A stretch of DNA of 64,000 nt from Chloroflexota bacterium (GCA_014360755.1 JACIWX010000005.1:124001-188000), one strand, 5' to 3'; shown: positions 1 to 8,617, numbered from the stretch's first letter. The notes: generated by a model not told the origin, from the letters alone. Made by a program: numbers and translations.

Positions 1-1280
1 CCCGTACCCATATTGCCTATGGCAGTCCGAACAAACAGGATTCACCCGAGGCGCATGGCGCCCCTCTGGGAGAGGAGGAGGTCAGGCTTACCAAGCAGGC
101 GCTAGGCTGGCCTACGGATGAGCCCTTCTACATTCCCGAGGCGGCATTGGCTCACTTCCGCCGCGCTTTGCAGGTTGGTTCTACTGCCCAGGCGGCGTGG
201 CAGGCCCGGTTCGCCGCTTACGAAAAGGCTTATCCAGAACTGGCGGCAGAGTGGCGGCGGGTCATGAGCGGCGAGTTACCAGAGGGGTGGGAAAAGCATT
301 TGCCCGTTTTTGAACCGTCGGCAGGGCCGATGGCTACACGCGAGGCTTCGGGCAAGGTGCTGAATGCTCTCGCTCCATATATCCCAGAATTGGTGGGCGG
401 TTCGGCAGACCTTGCTCCTTCGAACCTGACCTATCTGGCGGGCATGGGTGATTTTCAAGCCGCCAACCGCGGAGGACGCAATTTGCATTTTGGCGTGCGC
501 GAACATGCGATGGGGGCTATCCTCAGCGGCATGGCGCTGCATGGAGGGCTCAAGCCCTACGGTGGCACGTTCCTGGTCTTTTCTGATTACATGCGCCCTG
601 CTATGCGCCTTGCTGCGATGATGGAGTTGCCCGTGATTTATGTGCTGACCCATGACAGCATTGGCTTGGGCGAGGATGGGCCAACCCATCAACCGGTGGA
701 ACATTTGGCATCGTTGCGTGCGATTCCCCATCTCACCGTCATCCGTCCTGCAGATGCTACGGAGACCGTCGCGGCTTGGAAAGTGGCATTGGAGCACCGC
801 AGCGGACCCGTTGTCCTAGCCCTCAGCCGGCAGAAGTTGCCCATCATAGACCGCAGCATCTACGCTGCAGCGGATGGTTTGGCGCGCGGCGCTTACGTAT
901 TGGCAGATGCCAGCCTAGGCCATGTGGACCTCATTTTGCTCGCCACGGGGTCAGAGGTTCACCTGGCGTTGGAAGCCCGCACCGTGTTGGAGCAGCGGGG
1001 AATCGGCACACGCGTGGTCAGCATGCCCAGTTGGGAGTTATTCGATGCGCAACCGCGGGAATACCAGGAGGCGGTGCTGCCGCCGCAGGTTACGGCGCGG
1101 CTGGCGATCGAGGCTGGGGTAGGTCAAGGTTGGTGCCGCTACGTGGGGCAGCAAGGCGATGTATTGAGCCTCGAGCGGTTTGGGGCGTCAGCGCCTTACA
1201 AAGTGCTGTTGAAGGAGTTTGGATTCACCGTAGACAATGTCGTGCAGCGGGCGCTGGCGGTATGGAAGCCATCGGCATAG
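1..1280 (+). CDS. tkt: Transketolase, C-terminal part (5' end outside window)
   Basis: Transketolase moves two-carbon ketol units between sugar phosphates in the non-oxidative pentose phosphate pathway, using thiamine diphosphate. The frame is already open at base 3 and reads through the family's YGSPNKQDS..AHGAPLG segment before any start codon, so the gene begins upstream of the window; about 425 C-terminal residues are present. The pyrimidine-binding domain shows GVREHAMGAI and the loop HDSIGLGEDGPTHQPVEHL, both diagnostic of transketolases rather than of DXP synthase. The C-terminal domain is complete and ends with the stop at 1278-1280. The next gene is convergent, with a perfect palindrome between them. 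Identification is firm; only the N-terminal ThDP-binding domain cannot be inspected. Confidence 0.96.
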   Translation, partial: RTHIAYGSPNKQDSPEAHGAPLGEEEVRLTKQALGWPTDEPFYIPEAALAHFRRALQVGSTAQAAWQARFAAYEKAYPELAAEWRRVMSGELPEGWEKHLPVFEPSAGPMATREASGKVLNALAPYIPELVGGSADLAPSNLTYLAGMGDFQAANRGGRNLHFGVREHAMGAILSGMALHGGLKPYGGTFLVFSDYMRPAMRLAAMMELPVIYVLTHDSIGLGEDGPTHQPVEHLASLRAIPHLTVIRPADATETVAAWKVALEHRSGPVVLALSRQKLPIIDRSIYAAADGLARGAYVLADASLGHVDLILLATGSEVHLALEARTVLEQRGIGTRVVSMPSWELFDAQPREYQEAVLPPQVTARLAIEAGVGQGWCRYVGQQGDVLSLERFGASAPYKVLLKEFGFTVDNVVQRALAVWKPSA

Positions 1281-1284
1281 AAGA

Positions 1285-1318
1285 ATGTAGGGGCGACAAA
1301 TTTGTCGCCCCTACATTG
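1285..1318. terminator. Perfect 17+17 palindrome between convergent genes
   Basis: Two perfectly complementary 17-base arms (AATGTAGGGGCGACAAA and its reverse complement) abut with no spacer between the stop of tkt and the stop of the convergent GH31 gene. Its position suggests a bidirectional terminator. There is no U-tract on either side, so it could instead be a small palindromic repeat. Confidence 0.6.
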
Positions 1319-1338
1319 GGTTGCATTTTCCATTTCTG

Positions 1339-3894
1339 CTACATCAGGCTAATGCTTTGTAGCTCGCTGGTCTCAAAGCGCAGCATATGGCTAGCCTCAT
1401 CCCACGAGAGGTCTTGCACAGGCTGCCCATCAGCCAGCACTTGCGCTGGCGCTTGCTCCAGCCCGTGGATGGTCCACTCCCAACGGGTATAGGCTGGGCA
1501 ATACGGTCCCTGTGCTTGGCGGGTGATGCTCAAGCCGTTCTCTGCGGTGCGCTGGCAGGTGAAGCGGGTTAGGCGGTACTCACCGCGCAGGTATGCTAGG
1601 CTGTGCCCGTCGTCTTCATAGAGCCAGCTTTGCCCGTCCCCTGGGTAGACGTGCAGGATGAGCCTATCCACAGGCTGTTCATCTGTATGTTGCATCACTG
1701 GCCAGGTGGGCAATACCGTACCGGCACGCACGAAGACAGGGATGCGCTCCAGTGGGGCAGCCACGCGTATGGTCTTTTGCCCTCGGTGCTGTTCATCCGT
1801 CCAGAAGTCGAACCAATTGCCTGCCGGCAGGTAGACCTCGCGGGAGGTTGCCTGGGGCTCGCAAATGGGAGCGACTAGCAAAGCATCCCCGCAGAGGAAC
1901 TCATCGTCGAGCGCGTGCGTGCGTTCGTCCTCTGGATAAGCCAGCACCAAGGGGCGAGCGATGGGCAGTCCGTTTTGGGCGCATTGCCAGGTGGCAGTGT
2001 ATAGGTAGGGCAGCAGGCGATAGCGCCATTCGACGGCGTTGCGGTTCAGGCTGAGGTATGGCTCTCCATATGCCCACGGCTCCTGCGCACGGCTCCAGAG
2101 GGAGGCATGATTGCGGAAGAAGGGGAGGAAAGCGCCCATCTGTATCCAGCGCACGAGCAACTCCGCCTCCGCACCGCCGGAAAACCCGCCCACATCGGCG
2201 CCGGTGAAAGCCAGCCCGGAGAGCCCTAGCCCCATCACCATGGGCATAGTCAGACGGAGGTGCTCCCAGGTGCTCAGATTGTCGCCAGTCCAGGAAATGG
2301 CATAACGCTGTACGCCCGCCCAGCCCGAGCGAGTGAGCACGAAGGGGCGTTGCTCCGGGCGCAAACGCTGCAATCCTTCTGCGGTAGCGCGTACCATTTG
2401 CATCCCATAGACGTTATGTGCTTGGCGGTGGTCTGCTCCTTGCCCCTCCCAATTATGGCGCACACAGCCAGCCAAAGTATCGCCTTTTGGGCCGGTAACG
2501 GTGGGTTCATTCATGTCGTTCCAGATGCCATCCACTCCCACTTGCAGCAGGGGGGCATGGAGGTTTCCCCACCACTCACGCACGCGAGGGTTGGTAAAAT
2601 CAGGGAAGTAGGATTCCCCTGGCCAGACTGGGCCACCGGCAAGCGTGCCATCGGGATAGGTGCAGAACATGCCTTTTGCGATGCCCTCGGCGCATACAGG
2701 GTATTTGCGATCTGCTTTGATGCCACAATCTATAATCACCACTACCTTGAAGCCCTGGTTGTGCAAATCAGTCAACAAGGCTGAAGGATTCGGGAAGCGC
2801 GTGGGGTGCCAGGTGAAACAGCGGTAGCCATCCATATAATGGATATCTAGGTAGAGGGCATCGCAAGGGATGCGGTGTTCGCGGAAAAGGCGCGCAATCT
2901 CGCGCACTTTGGAGTCCGGGTAATAGCTCCAACGGCTCTGGTGGTAGCCGAGCGCCCACAGCGGTGGGAGGGCCATACGGCCTGTCAGCTCCGTGTAACG
3001 CTCCAATACCGTAGTCAAGGCAGGACCATAGAAGAAGTAATAGCACAGTTCTCCGCCATCCGCCAGGTAGATTACCTCGCCTGGCTGGCTCTCGCCCACG
3101 TCAAAGTGCGCGCGATAACTGTTGTCGTAGAGGATGCCATAGCCCTGGCCATTGTGCAGCCCGATGCAGAAGGGGATACTGAGGTAGATGGGTTCATCAG
3201 CGGGGCCATAGTTCTGGGGGTCAATATTCCACATCAGGTAGCGGTGCCCGCGGCGGTCCAGGGGAAACGCTTTTTCCCCCAAGCCGTAGATGTGCTCCTC
3301 AGGAGTCAGTGTGGCAAAACGAGCTACCTTTTCCCCTTTCCACGCTAAGCCGGCAGAGTCTGCATGGATGAGCTGACCTTGTAGATCATGAAAAGAGAGG
3401 CGGCACGGGTTTTTCGCAACATGGCATGACATGCGAGCGGTGCGTATTTCGATTGCATCTTCTGTCTCAATCAGCGTGTAGGGGGCTTGAATCCATGCGC
3501 TATCCGCTTTTGACACCACATAGGAATGGGGCAGAGGAGAGTGATCGGCAAAGATCAGCCGCACACGTACCAGGTCTGGAGCCAGGATAGTGATCTCGAG
3601 TGCCGCATTTTGGCAACGGATATACACCCTCTGTCCCTCCTGGCGGTGGGAGAGAACGTCTCCAAGCAGGACAAAGTCGCGGAGGTCAAGGCGTTCCTCT
3701 GCCTTTTGTCCACGAAGTGCAGCGATCAGCCCGGCAAGCCCGTGCACGATGGAACCACGGTTGTCCCCTGCGCTGAATTTGGCTTCATAATAGGTGCGCC
3801 GTAGTGGGTATACCGCAGACTGGACCGCTCGTCCAAAGCCTACCGTGCGTATGCCATGCAGTGCATGGGCAATGGGATTTTGCGTGAGGGGCAC
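1339..3894 (-). CDS. Glycoside hydrolase family 31 (alpha-glucosidase type)
   Basis: An 851-residue GH31 enzyme, expected to hydrolyse alpha-linked glucosides or xylosides with retention. An N-terminal beta-sandwich (about residues 60-300) precedes the TIM barrel. The barrel carries DIHYMDGYRCFTWHP, the nucleophile segment IWNDMNEP (Asp near 459), SWTGDN with the likely acid/base Asp near 538, and GADVGGFSG followed by PFFRNH. A C-terminal beta domain follows. There is no signal peptide, so it is probably cytoplasmic and could feed glucose to the same sugar pathways as MalQ at 14743-16254. The start is supported by AAAGGAGGAATACTG directly before the ATG. A 30-residue ORF lies just upstream on the same strand. 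Substrate (maltose, isomaltose, xyloside) cannot be settled from sequence alone. Confidence 0.93.
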   Translation of the reverse strand: MPLTQNPIAHALHGIRTVGFGRAVQSAVYPLRRTYYEAKFSAGDNRGSIVHGLAGLIAALRGQKAEERLDLRDFVLLGDVLSHRQEGQRVYIRCQNAALEITILAPDLVRVRLIFADHSPLPHSYVVSKADSAWIQAPYTLIETEDAIEIRTARMSCHVAKNPCRLSFHDLQGQLIHADSAGLAWKGEKVARFATLTPEEHIYGLGEKAFPLDRRGHRYLMWNIDPQNYGPADEPIYLSIPFCIGLHNGQGYGILYDNSYRAHFDVGESQPGEVIYLADGGELCYYFFYGPALTTVLERYTELTGRMALPPLWALGYHQSRWSYYPDSKVREIARLFREHRIPCDALYLDIHYMDGYRCFTWHPTRFPNPSALLTDLHNQGFKVVVIIDCGIKADRKYPVCAEGIAKGMFCTYPDGTLAGGPVWPGESYFPDFTNPRVREWWGNLHAPLLQVGVDGIWNDMNEPTVTGPKGDTLAGCVRHNWEGQGADHRQAHNVYGMQMVRATAEGLQRLRPEQRPFVLTRSGWAGVQRYAISWTGDNLSTWEHLRLTMPMVMGLGLSGLAFTGADVGGFSGGAEAELLVRWIQMGAFLPFFRNHASLWSRAQEPWAYGEPYLSLNRNAVEWRYRLLPYLYTATWQCAQNGLPIARPLVLAYPEDERTHALDDEFLCGDALLVAPICEPQATSREVYLPAGNWFDFWTDEQHRGQKTIRVAAPLERIPVFVRAGTVLPTWPVMQHTDEQPVDRLILHVYPGDGQSWLYEDDGHSLAYLRGEYRLTRFTCQRTAENGLSITRQAQGPYCPAYTRWEWTIHGLEQAPAQVLADGQPVQDLSWDEASHMLRFETSELQSISLM

Positions 3895-3950
3895 AGTATT
3901 CCTCCTTTCTCTGCTCCTGGGGAAAAGAGCACCTGCTACCCATTTGCCTC

Positions 3951-4043
3951 TTAGCGCAGCGCTTGTAGCAGAGTTCCACAGCCATTTACAATCATCGAGA
4001 CACCAATTGAGAACAGTAAGAGCAACAGCAAAACTTTTCGCAT
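3951..4043 (-). CDS. Small hydrophobic 30-residue ORF (possible lipoprotein or membrane peptide)
   Basis: I do not recognise this gene. It encodes 30 residues: MRKV, a run of leucines and other hydrophobics, then NGCGTLLQALR. A clear GGAGG lies six bases before the ATG, as strong as the site of any neighbour. The N-terminus resembles a signal or transmembrane segment. The NGC motif at residues 20-22 could be a weak lipobox, though the usual Leu at -3 is a Val. It sits between the metallo-beta-lactamase-fold gene and the GH31 gene on the same strand, so the three could be co-transcribed. The ribosome-binding site and composition argue for translation; no homology claim is made. Confidence 0.45.
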   Translation of the reverse strand: MRKVLLLLLLFSIGVSMIVNGCGTLLQALR

Positions 4044-4130
4044 GGAGAAACCTCCGGAATGAAGGATGATGTCATTGGTCCATATCAGGGACGTCTTCTG
4101 CGCATAGACAGTTCCCCTGACGTAGCCTCG

Positions 4131-4988
4131 CTATCGCTTCTTGTCGGCTGCTTTCTTGAACTCGTCATAGACGTGTTGCACACTGCTTCGGATGCGCTGT
4201 TCGATCACCTCACGACGAGCAGGGGGTATGCTGAAAAATTCCTCCATCCTGACTCGGTCTACCGTCTCACGGCGGGTATAGCCGCTGCGATAACACTCGT
4301 ACACCCGTTCACGCATTTGGCTGATATACTCTGTGAGCTCTTCCGTAGCGGCAAGATCGCAAGGCTTGCCAAAGCCAGGCACAATCAAGTCAACGTTGTC
4401 CATCTTGCGGATCATTTCTAGGGCATGCAGCCATTTCAGGGTGTTTGCCTGGGCAAGTGAGGGATGTTCTCCATTGACGACTACATCCCCCGTGAAAAGG
4501 ATACGTTCTTCAGGCAGGTGGACCATAATGCTTGCAGGAGTGTGTCCTTCAGCGTAAAGCAAACGAAAGACGCGGTCCTCCTTATAGATCGTCATGTCCA
4601 CCGTCATCGTGAGTTCAGGCAGCACAATGCGCGCTTTGGCGAGATCCGCTACGGTGCTGGAGTTGTAATCCTTCTGGTGAGCGAGGTAGCGTTGTAGGAA
4701 GGCTTCATCGTAGCGCTGTATTTCTGCCCATGTTTGTTGGTGGGCGATAGTGGCAGTGGCTGGGATAAAACAATTGCCCAGGACGCGCTCTACTTTGCAG
4801 TCCGTATTGATGAGGAAGGTGATGCCTTTCTTTGTCTTTGCCGTAATCTTTCTCAGCCAATCCCAGGCGTCTCTGGGCAGCATGGGGCAGTCAATGAGCA
4901 CTGCCCCTTCGCCGGTGAGCACACAGCCCACATTACCCGAGTGATAACTGTCCTCTATGTATATGCCCTTGGCTATCTCTTGCATCAT
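4131..4988 (-). CDS. Metallo-beta-lactamase-fold protein with degenerate metal site
   Basis: A 285-residue protein of the metallo-beta-lactamase superfamily by fold-level landmarks: GAVLIDCPMLP (strand and loop), FLINTD..ERVLGN, YAEGHTPAS, ILFTGDVVV and VPGFGKP. Active members carry HxHxDH after the INT/NT strand, and here that stretch reads DCKVER. The late PGHG histidine is also replaced, giving PGFG. Only the GHTP histidine and the TGD aspartate remain. Binuclear metal hydrolysis therefore looks unlikely, and a binding or regulatory role is an inference. Two adjacent ATG codons (4988 and 4985) could start it; AAGGGG sits at better spacing for the second. It lies downstream of alaX, separated by one copy of the dispersed repeat. 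Confidence 0.8.
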   Translation of the reverse strand: MMQEIAKGIYIEDSYHSGNVGCVLTGEGAVLIDCPMLPRDAWDWLRKITAKTKKGITFLINTDCKVERVLGNCFIPATATIAHQQTWAEIQRYDEAFLQRYLAHQKDYNSSTVADLAKARIVLPELTMTVDMTIYKEDRVFRLLYAEGHTPASIMVHLPEERILFTGDVVVNGEHPSLAQANTLKWLHALEMIRKMDNVDLIVPGFGKPCDLAATEELTEYISQMRERVYECYRSGYTRRETVDRVRMEEFFSIPPARREVIEQRIRSSVQHVYDEFKKAADKKR

Positions 4989-5035
4989 AACCCCTTGTAG
5001 TGAGATGATTCACTCTGTTCCGACCAACATGATAC

Positions 5036-5189
5036 GAGAGTGTTGAAAATCTTGTCACTCTGGGCGAAGCGAAGAGCCTGCCCTGAGTACACCGAAGGGG
5101 TCTCGCATAACTTTAACCTATTTTCCCAAGTACTGCGAGATGCTTCACTCCGTTCAGTATGACATTGGAAGGGCTTTTTCAACACTCTC
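5036..5189 (-). repeat. Dispersed MITE-like element, copy 1 (inverted)
   Basis: A 154-bp copy in reverse orientation to the other seven. It has perfect 10-bp terminal inverted repeats (GAGAGTGTTG / CAACACTCTC) and is flanked by an exact direct repeat ATGATAC at 5029-5035 and 5190-5196, the signature of a target-site duplication. No internal coding capacity is apparent. Confidence 0.88.
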
Positions 5190-5238
5190 ATGATACGGCG
5201 GTTATTCTCTCTATCACCTGAATTGCTGCTAGGGCCCA

Positions 5239-6432
5239 TTATGTCGAAATCAAGGACTGGTACGCCCATTCTAAAGCTTCGTTCACCCGCTCTCCGGCAA
5301 AGCCCCCGCCTTGGGCGATATGCGCTTGCCCGCCACCGCTTCCCCCGAAAGTAGCGCAGGTCTTTTTGAGCAAAGACGCCATGTCCACGGGCAAATCTTG
5401 ACTACAGGCGAACACCAGGCGTGCTTGTTTGCCTGATATGCCAAGCAAAGCGATTGTTCTCTGACCCACGGTCAGGAGAGAAGCCAGTTTACGCACTTCC
5501 TGGGGTTCGCGTTCGGGGAAAGAGCGCAGCACAATAGCCATGTCATCCCATTGTCTTGCTTCAGCAAGCAACCTGGCTGCTTCCGCAGCCAATAGTTCCT
5601 CCTGCAGGCGGTGCAATTCACGCCGGTTCTCAGACGCTTCTTGTATCAAGCGGAGCACAGCGGCAGCAAGTTCGCGGTCCTTCACACTGAAAGCCAGCGC
5701 CAGTTCATTGACGGTGGTCGTTTTCCAACGGTAGTCGCGCAACGCGCGCCAACCACACACGAATTCGACGCGCGTTTCCTGTCCACGCCGTTCCCATTTG
5801 CGGATGGCAATGGCTCCTACTTCGCCTGTGCGGGAGCAGTGGGTACCCCCACAAGGGGAGCGGTCAAACCCCTCTACTTCCACGATGCGGATGTTGGTTT
5901 CCACCGTCGGTGCTTTGCGCAGTCCAAGAGCAGCGACTTTTTCTGGCGATACGAAATAAGTCAGTACCGGACGGTTGGCGAACACAATCTCATTAGCCAA
6001 ATCCTCGACCTTTTCGGCCTCCTCGGCTTCAAGGGTAGCACGATCCAGGTCTATGGTAGAAATCTCCTCGCCAAGGTGGAAAGAAACTGTCTGGGCATCG
6101 AGGAACTTCAAGAAAGCCTGTGACAGGATATGCTGGCCGGTGTGCTGCTGCATGTGGTCGAAACGCCGGGGCCAGGTAATGCGGCCGTGGACAGACGGGC
6201 CTGGGAGCGCACCAGCGATCCAATGCACGATTTCTCCATCCTCTTCAACCACATCGAAAACCGGTTGGGAATCCAGCATACCGTGATCACACGGCTGACC
6301 GCCAGAAGTGGGGTAGAAGCAGGTTTGGTTTAAGATGATCCCTGTGGTCCCTTTTTTGCCCGCTACGGTACGCACGATCTGGGCGTCGAATTCGGTACGA
6401 TAGGCATCTTCGTAATATAGGCGCAATGTCAT
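5239..6432 (-). CDS. alaX: Alanyl-tRNA editing protein, AlaX type with DHHA1 domain
   Basis: A 397-residue stand-alone editing protein related to the C-terminal half of alanyl-tRNA synthetase; it hydrolyses Ser- or Gly-mischarged tRNA-Ala. The N-terminal barrel carries FYPTSGGQP. The zinc-binding editing core has HTGQHILSQAF (about residues 96-106) and CGGTHC (about 193-198). A helical stretch follows, then a DHHA1 domain ending in GGSGGGQAHIAQGGG. It lacks the aminoacylation domain, so it is not AlaRS itself. A matching promoter lies upstream (6475-6503), divergent from that of the ECF sigma gene. GAGG before the ATG is about eleven bases away, a little far. Confidence 0.92.
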   Translation of the reverse strand: MTLRLYYEDAYRTEFDAQIVRTVAGKKGTTGIILNQTCFYPTSGGQPCDHGMLDSQPVFDVVEEDGEIVHWIAGALPGPSVHGRITWPRRFDHMQQHTGQHILSQAFLKFLDAQTVSFHLGEEISTIDLDRATLEAEEAEKVEDLANEIVFANRPVLTYFVSPEKVAALGLRKAPTVETNIRIVEVEGFDRSPCGGTHCSRTGEVGAIAIRKWERRGQETRVEFVCGWRALRDYRWKTTTVNELALAFSVKDRELAAAVLRLIQEASENRRELHRLQEELLAAEAARLLAEARQWDDMAIVLRSFPEREPQEVRKLASLLTVGQRTIALLGISGKQARLVFACSQDLPVDMASLLKKTCATFGGSGGGQAHIAQGGGFAGERVNEALEWAYQSLIST

Positions 6433-6474
6433 GAGTTGCTTTTCCTCACTGCTCGATATGGCTCTGCGAGGGAT

Positions 6475-6503
6475 ATTATATCATTGAGATGGAGCCCGGT
6501 CAA
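6475..6503 (-). promoter_or_regulatory. Promoter of alaX
   Basis: On the minus strand TTGACC (6498-6503) and TATAAT (6475-6480) are separated by exactly 17 bases. It is divergent from the sigma-factor promoter about 40 bases away. Confidence 0.72.
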
Positions 6504-6539
6504 TCACGGATGGCGTAAGCGTCGTGCCTGTTTGTGTGA

Positions 6540-6568
6540 TTGACGGCAGATAGTAGCAGGGCTATAAT
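6540..6568 (+). promoter_or_regulatory. Promoter of the ECF sigma operon
   Basis: TTGACG (6540-6545), 17 bases, TATAAT (6563-6568). This matches the housekeeping consensus, so basal expression of the sigma/anti-sigma pair probably does not depend on the ECF factor itself. Confidence 0.7.
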
Positions 6569-6607
6569 CTCGTTTGAGGTATTTAGGCGCAGGAGTATGG
6601 ACGCGAA

Positions 6608-7198
6608 ATGATGGATGAGCAAGCCCTGGTCGCTGCGGCACGCCGTGGTGACACGGAGGCGTTCAACAAGCTCATATTGATGCACCAAACGCTGCTTTAT
6701 AATGTGGCTTATCGCATGCTGCATGACCAGGATGCTGCGGCGGATGCCACACAAGAAGCGTTTATTTCTGCTTTCCGTGGGATTCAGAACTTTCGGGGTG
6801 GCTCCTTCAAGGCGTGGCTCCTGCGCATTGTCATGAATGCCTGTTACGACCAACTTCGAGTTGCACAGCGCCGTCCTACTTCCTCTTTGGATGACCTGCA
6901 GGTCGAGTCCGATCACAGCGCGATGTGGGCAGATGGCAACGAGTCGCCGGAAGAATATGCGTTGCGCCAGGATCTCGGTCGAGCCATCCAGGCGGGCTTG
7001 GATACATTGCCCTCAGACCAGAGAGCCACAGTGATCCTTTCTGACATCCAAGGGCTTAGTTACGAGGAAATCGCGCAGGTGACAGGGGTTTCGTTGGGCA
7101 CGGTCAAGTCACGGCTCAGTCGAGGAAGGGCACGGCTCAGGGATTACCTCCAGCGGGAACAGGAACTTTTGCCCAAACGCTATCGTCTATCGAAATAG
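6608..7198 (+). CDS. ECF RNA polymerase sigma factor
   Basis: A 196-residue extracytoplasmic-function sigma factor. Region 2 (about residues 10-80) shows the core-binding stretch DAAADATQEAFISAFRGI, and region 4 (about 135-185) carries the helix-turn-helix LSYEEIAQVTGVSLGTVKSRLSRGR that reads the -35 element. The linker contains an acidic stretch. It is immediately followed, with one base between stop and the next ORF's first ATG, by a gene for a membrane-anchored zinc-finger anti-sigma factor, the usual arrangement for envelope-stress control. ATG 6608 and ATG 6611 are both possible; AGGAG is about twelve bases upstream. Confidence 0.93.
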   Translation: MMDEQALVAAARRGDTEAFNKLILMHQTLLYNVAYRMLHDQDAAADATQEAFISAFRGIQNFRGGSFKAWLLRIVMNACYDQLRVAQRRPTSSLDDLQVESDHSAMWADGNESPEEYALRQDLGRAIQAGLDTLPSDQRATVILSDIQGLSYEEIAQVTGVSLGTVKSRLSRGRARLRDYLQREQELLPKRYRLSK

Positions 7199-7211
7199 GA
7201 TGGAGCGAAAC

Positions 7212-8498
7212 ATGTTCCACTGGATCAAGCGTTGGACGAAAACTGAACACGAATTCTGCCAGGAGGAGCTCTCCGCTTTTCTCGATGGGGCATTAACTCC
7301 GCGAGAGCGCCGGCGCGTGGAGAAGCATCTTGAACAGTGCGCTGCCTGTCGGAGGGATTTGGCTTCTTTGCAACAGACGGTAGCCCTGTTGCGTGCTGCG
7401 CCGATGGTAAAGCCACCGCGCTCTTTCCTCCTGCCGGCATCAGAAAGGGCTAGGCAAAGGCAATGGCAACGCACCCGTCTGGCTTATGGCTATCTGCGCG
7501 TGGCAACAGCTATGGCAACGGTCTTGCTCGTCTTGGTCATCTCCGGTGATGCCTTGTTGCGTTTTGCAGCGGTAGCACCTGCTCGTCCCATGCCCGTAGC
7601 AGCGCCAGAGTTGAGCACGCTCCAGGCAGAACCGACTCCCATGGAGCAAGTTCGGCTATTGGCAGCTCCGTCTCCGGCTATTTCGCCCCCTGTGGAGACA
7701 CCGGCTGGGACGCCATTCACCGTGAGCGAAGCAGTGCCAGAACAGTCACCTGAACCAACCGCCTTTGCCGTACTTGTACCGTTCACGGCTGGCGAGACAG
7801 TCCCGCAGGAAACGGAAGTCACCACGGATAGCCAAGCGCTCGGTGCGAAAGCCATGCCTTCGCAGACTTTTGCTCGCTCCGCGGGTGCTCCTGCGCTACC
7901 GACAGCCAGCCCTGAAGCAACAATGATTGCTTCGCCATCCGCCGAAGCAGAACAGCCGACGGTGGTTGGTGCGTTGGAATCCGCCGCACTACCTGAGGTG
8001 ACACCAGTGCCGACCGATACATCTGCACTGCCTGCGCTTATGGCTGAGACGACCATTACACCTGTAGTGCCTCCAGCCGTGCCTGAGCTAACGGCCACGC
8101 CTGTGCCGCCTGCAGCCGTGCCTGAACCAACTGCTACGCCTGTGCCACCCACAGCCACGCCTGAACCCACTGCTACGCCTGTGCCGCCCACGGCCACGCC
8201 CGAAGCAACTGCTACACCTGTGCCGCCTACAGCCACACCAATGCCGACGCAGACACCTCTACCACCCACAGCGACGCCCTTGCCCGTACAGATGCCTGTA
8301 TCTACTGTGGTGCCTTCGCCACAGCCGGTTTCAAGGGAAGCGGGGCCAGAAGAAATAGCGCCTGGTCCTACTGGTTTCTGGACAATCTTGCACGCCACGC
8401 GCCCTGTGCTGCCTTGGCTAGAGTGGACACTGGCTGCTTTGGTTGCTTTGCTGTTGGCAATCACGTTGTGGCTACGCCAGGCACAGCGTTCGCCATAA
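7212..8498 (+). CDS. Zinc-finger anti-sigma factor with long Thr/Pro-rich extracytoplasmic region
   Basis: About 428 residues. The N-terminal zinc-binding anti-sigma domain shows Cys16, then H39-x3-C43-x2-C46, which should hold the partner sigma factor in the cytoplasm. A transmembrane segment follows at about residues 94-115. Then comes a roughly 280-residue low-complexity region rich in Thr, Pro, Ala and Val, with five tandem 13-residue repeats, and a second hydrophobic segment near 400-422 with a basic tail. The second segment would make it a two-pass protein. I chose ATG 7212 because GGAG lies six bases before it; ATG 7200 has no usable site. Neighbours and domain order make the role firm; the function of the extracytoplasmic repeat region is unknown. 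Confidence 0.87.
   Translation: MFHWIKRWTKTEHEFCQEELSAFLDGALTPRERRRVEKHLEQCAACRRDLASLQQTVALLRAAPMVKPPRSFLLPASERARQRQWQRTRLAYGYLRVATAMATVLLVLVISGDALLRFAAVAPARPMPVAAPELSTLQAEPTPMEQVRLLAAPSPAISPPVETPAGTPFTVSEAVPEQSPEPTAFAVLVPFTAGETVPQETEVTTDSQALGAKAMPSQTFARSAGAPALPTASPEATMIASPSAEAEQPTVVGALESAALPEVTPVPTDTSALPALMAETTITPVVPPAVPELTATPVPPAAVPEPTATPVPPTATPEPTATPVPPTATPEATATPVPPTATPMPTQTPLPPTATPLPVQMPVSTVVPSPQPVSREAGPEEIAPGPTGFWTILHATRPVLPWLEWTLAALVALLLAITLWLRQAQRSP
8091..8285 (+). repeat. Five tandem 39-bp coding repeats (13 residues each)
   Basis: Five in-frame units of 39 bp encode variants of TATPVPPTATPEP inside the extracytoplasmic part of the anti-sigma factor. The DNA units differ at several third positions, so they are not a very recent expansion. 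Confidence 0.85.
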
Positions 8499-8583
8499 GG
8501 CCATTTCCTGCTCAACTTCATCCTAGAACTTTCTACTCCTTGGTGCTCTGACAGCGTCAAACTGCCCCTGCTTAGGTGCTGCT

Positions 8584-8611
8584 TTGTCCAGGGAGCAGAA
8601 TCGAGTATAAT
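8584..8611 (+). promoter_or_regulatory. Promoter of ftsY, probably giving a leaderless mRNA
   Basis: TTGTCC (8584-8589), 16 bases, TATAAT (8606-8611). The ATG at 8618 lies where transcription should start, and no ribosome-binding site fits between. Confidence 0.65.
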
Positions 8612-8617
8612 ATTTTC

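Noticed and set aside
4985..5269. ORFs reading through copies of the dispersed repeat (here and at 17350-17547, 34974-35231, 39012-39236)
   Set aside because: The same open stretch recurs because the element is repeated; frames differ between copies and there are no ribosome sites.
7490..8560. Long antisense ORF (356 codons) opposite the anti-sigma gene
   Set aside because: It is the shadow of the Thr/Pro-rich repeats on the other strand (Gly/Val-rich), without a start site.
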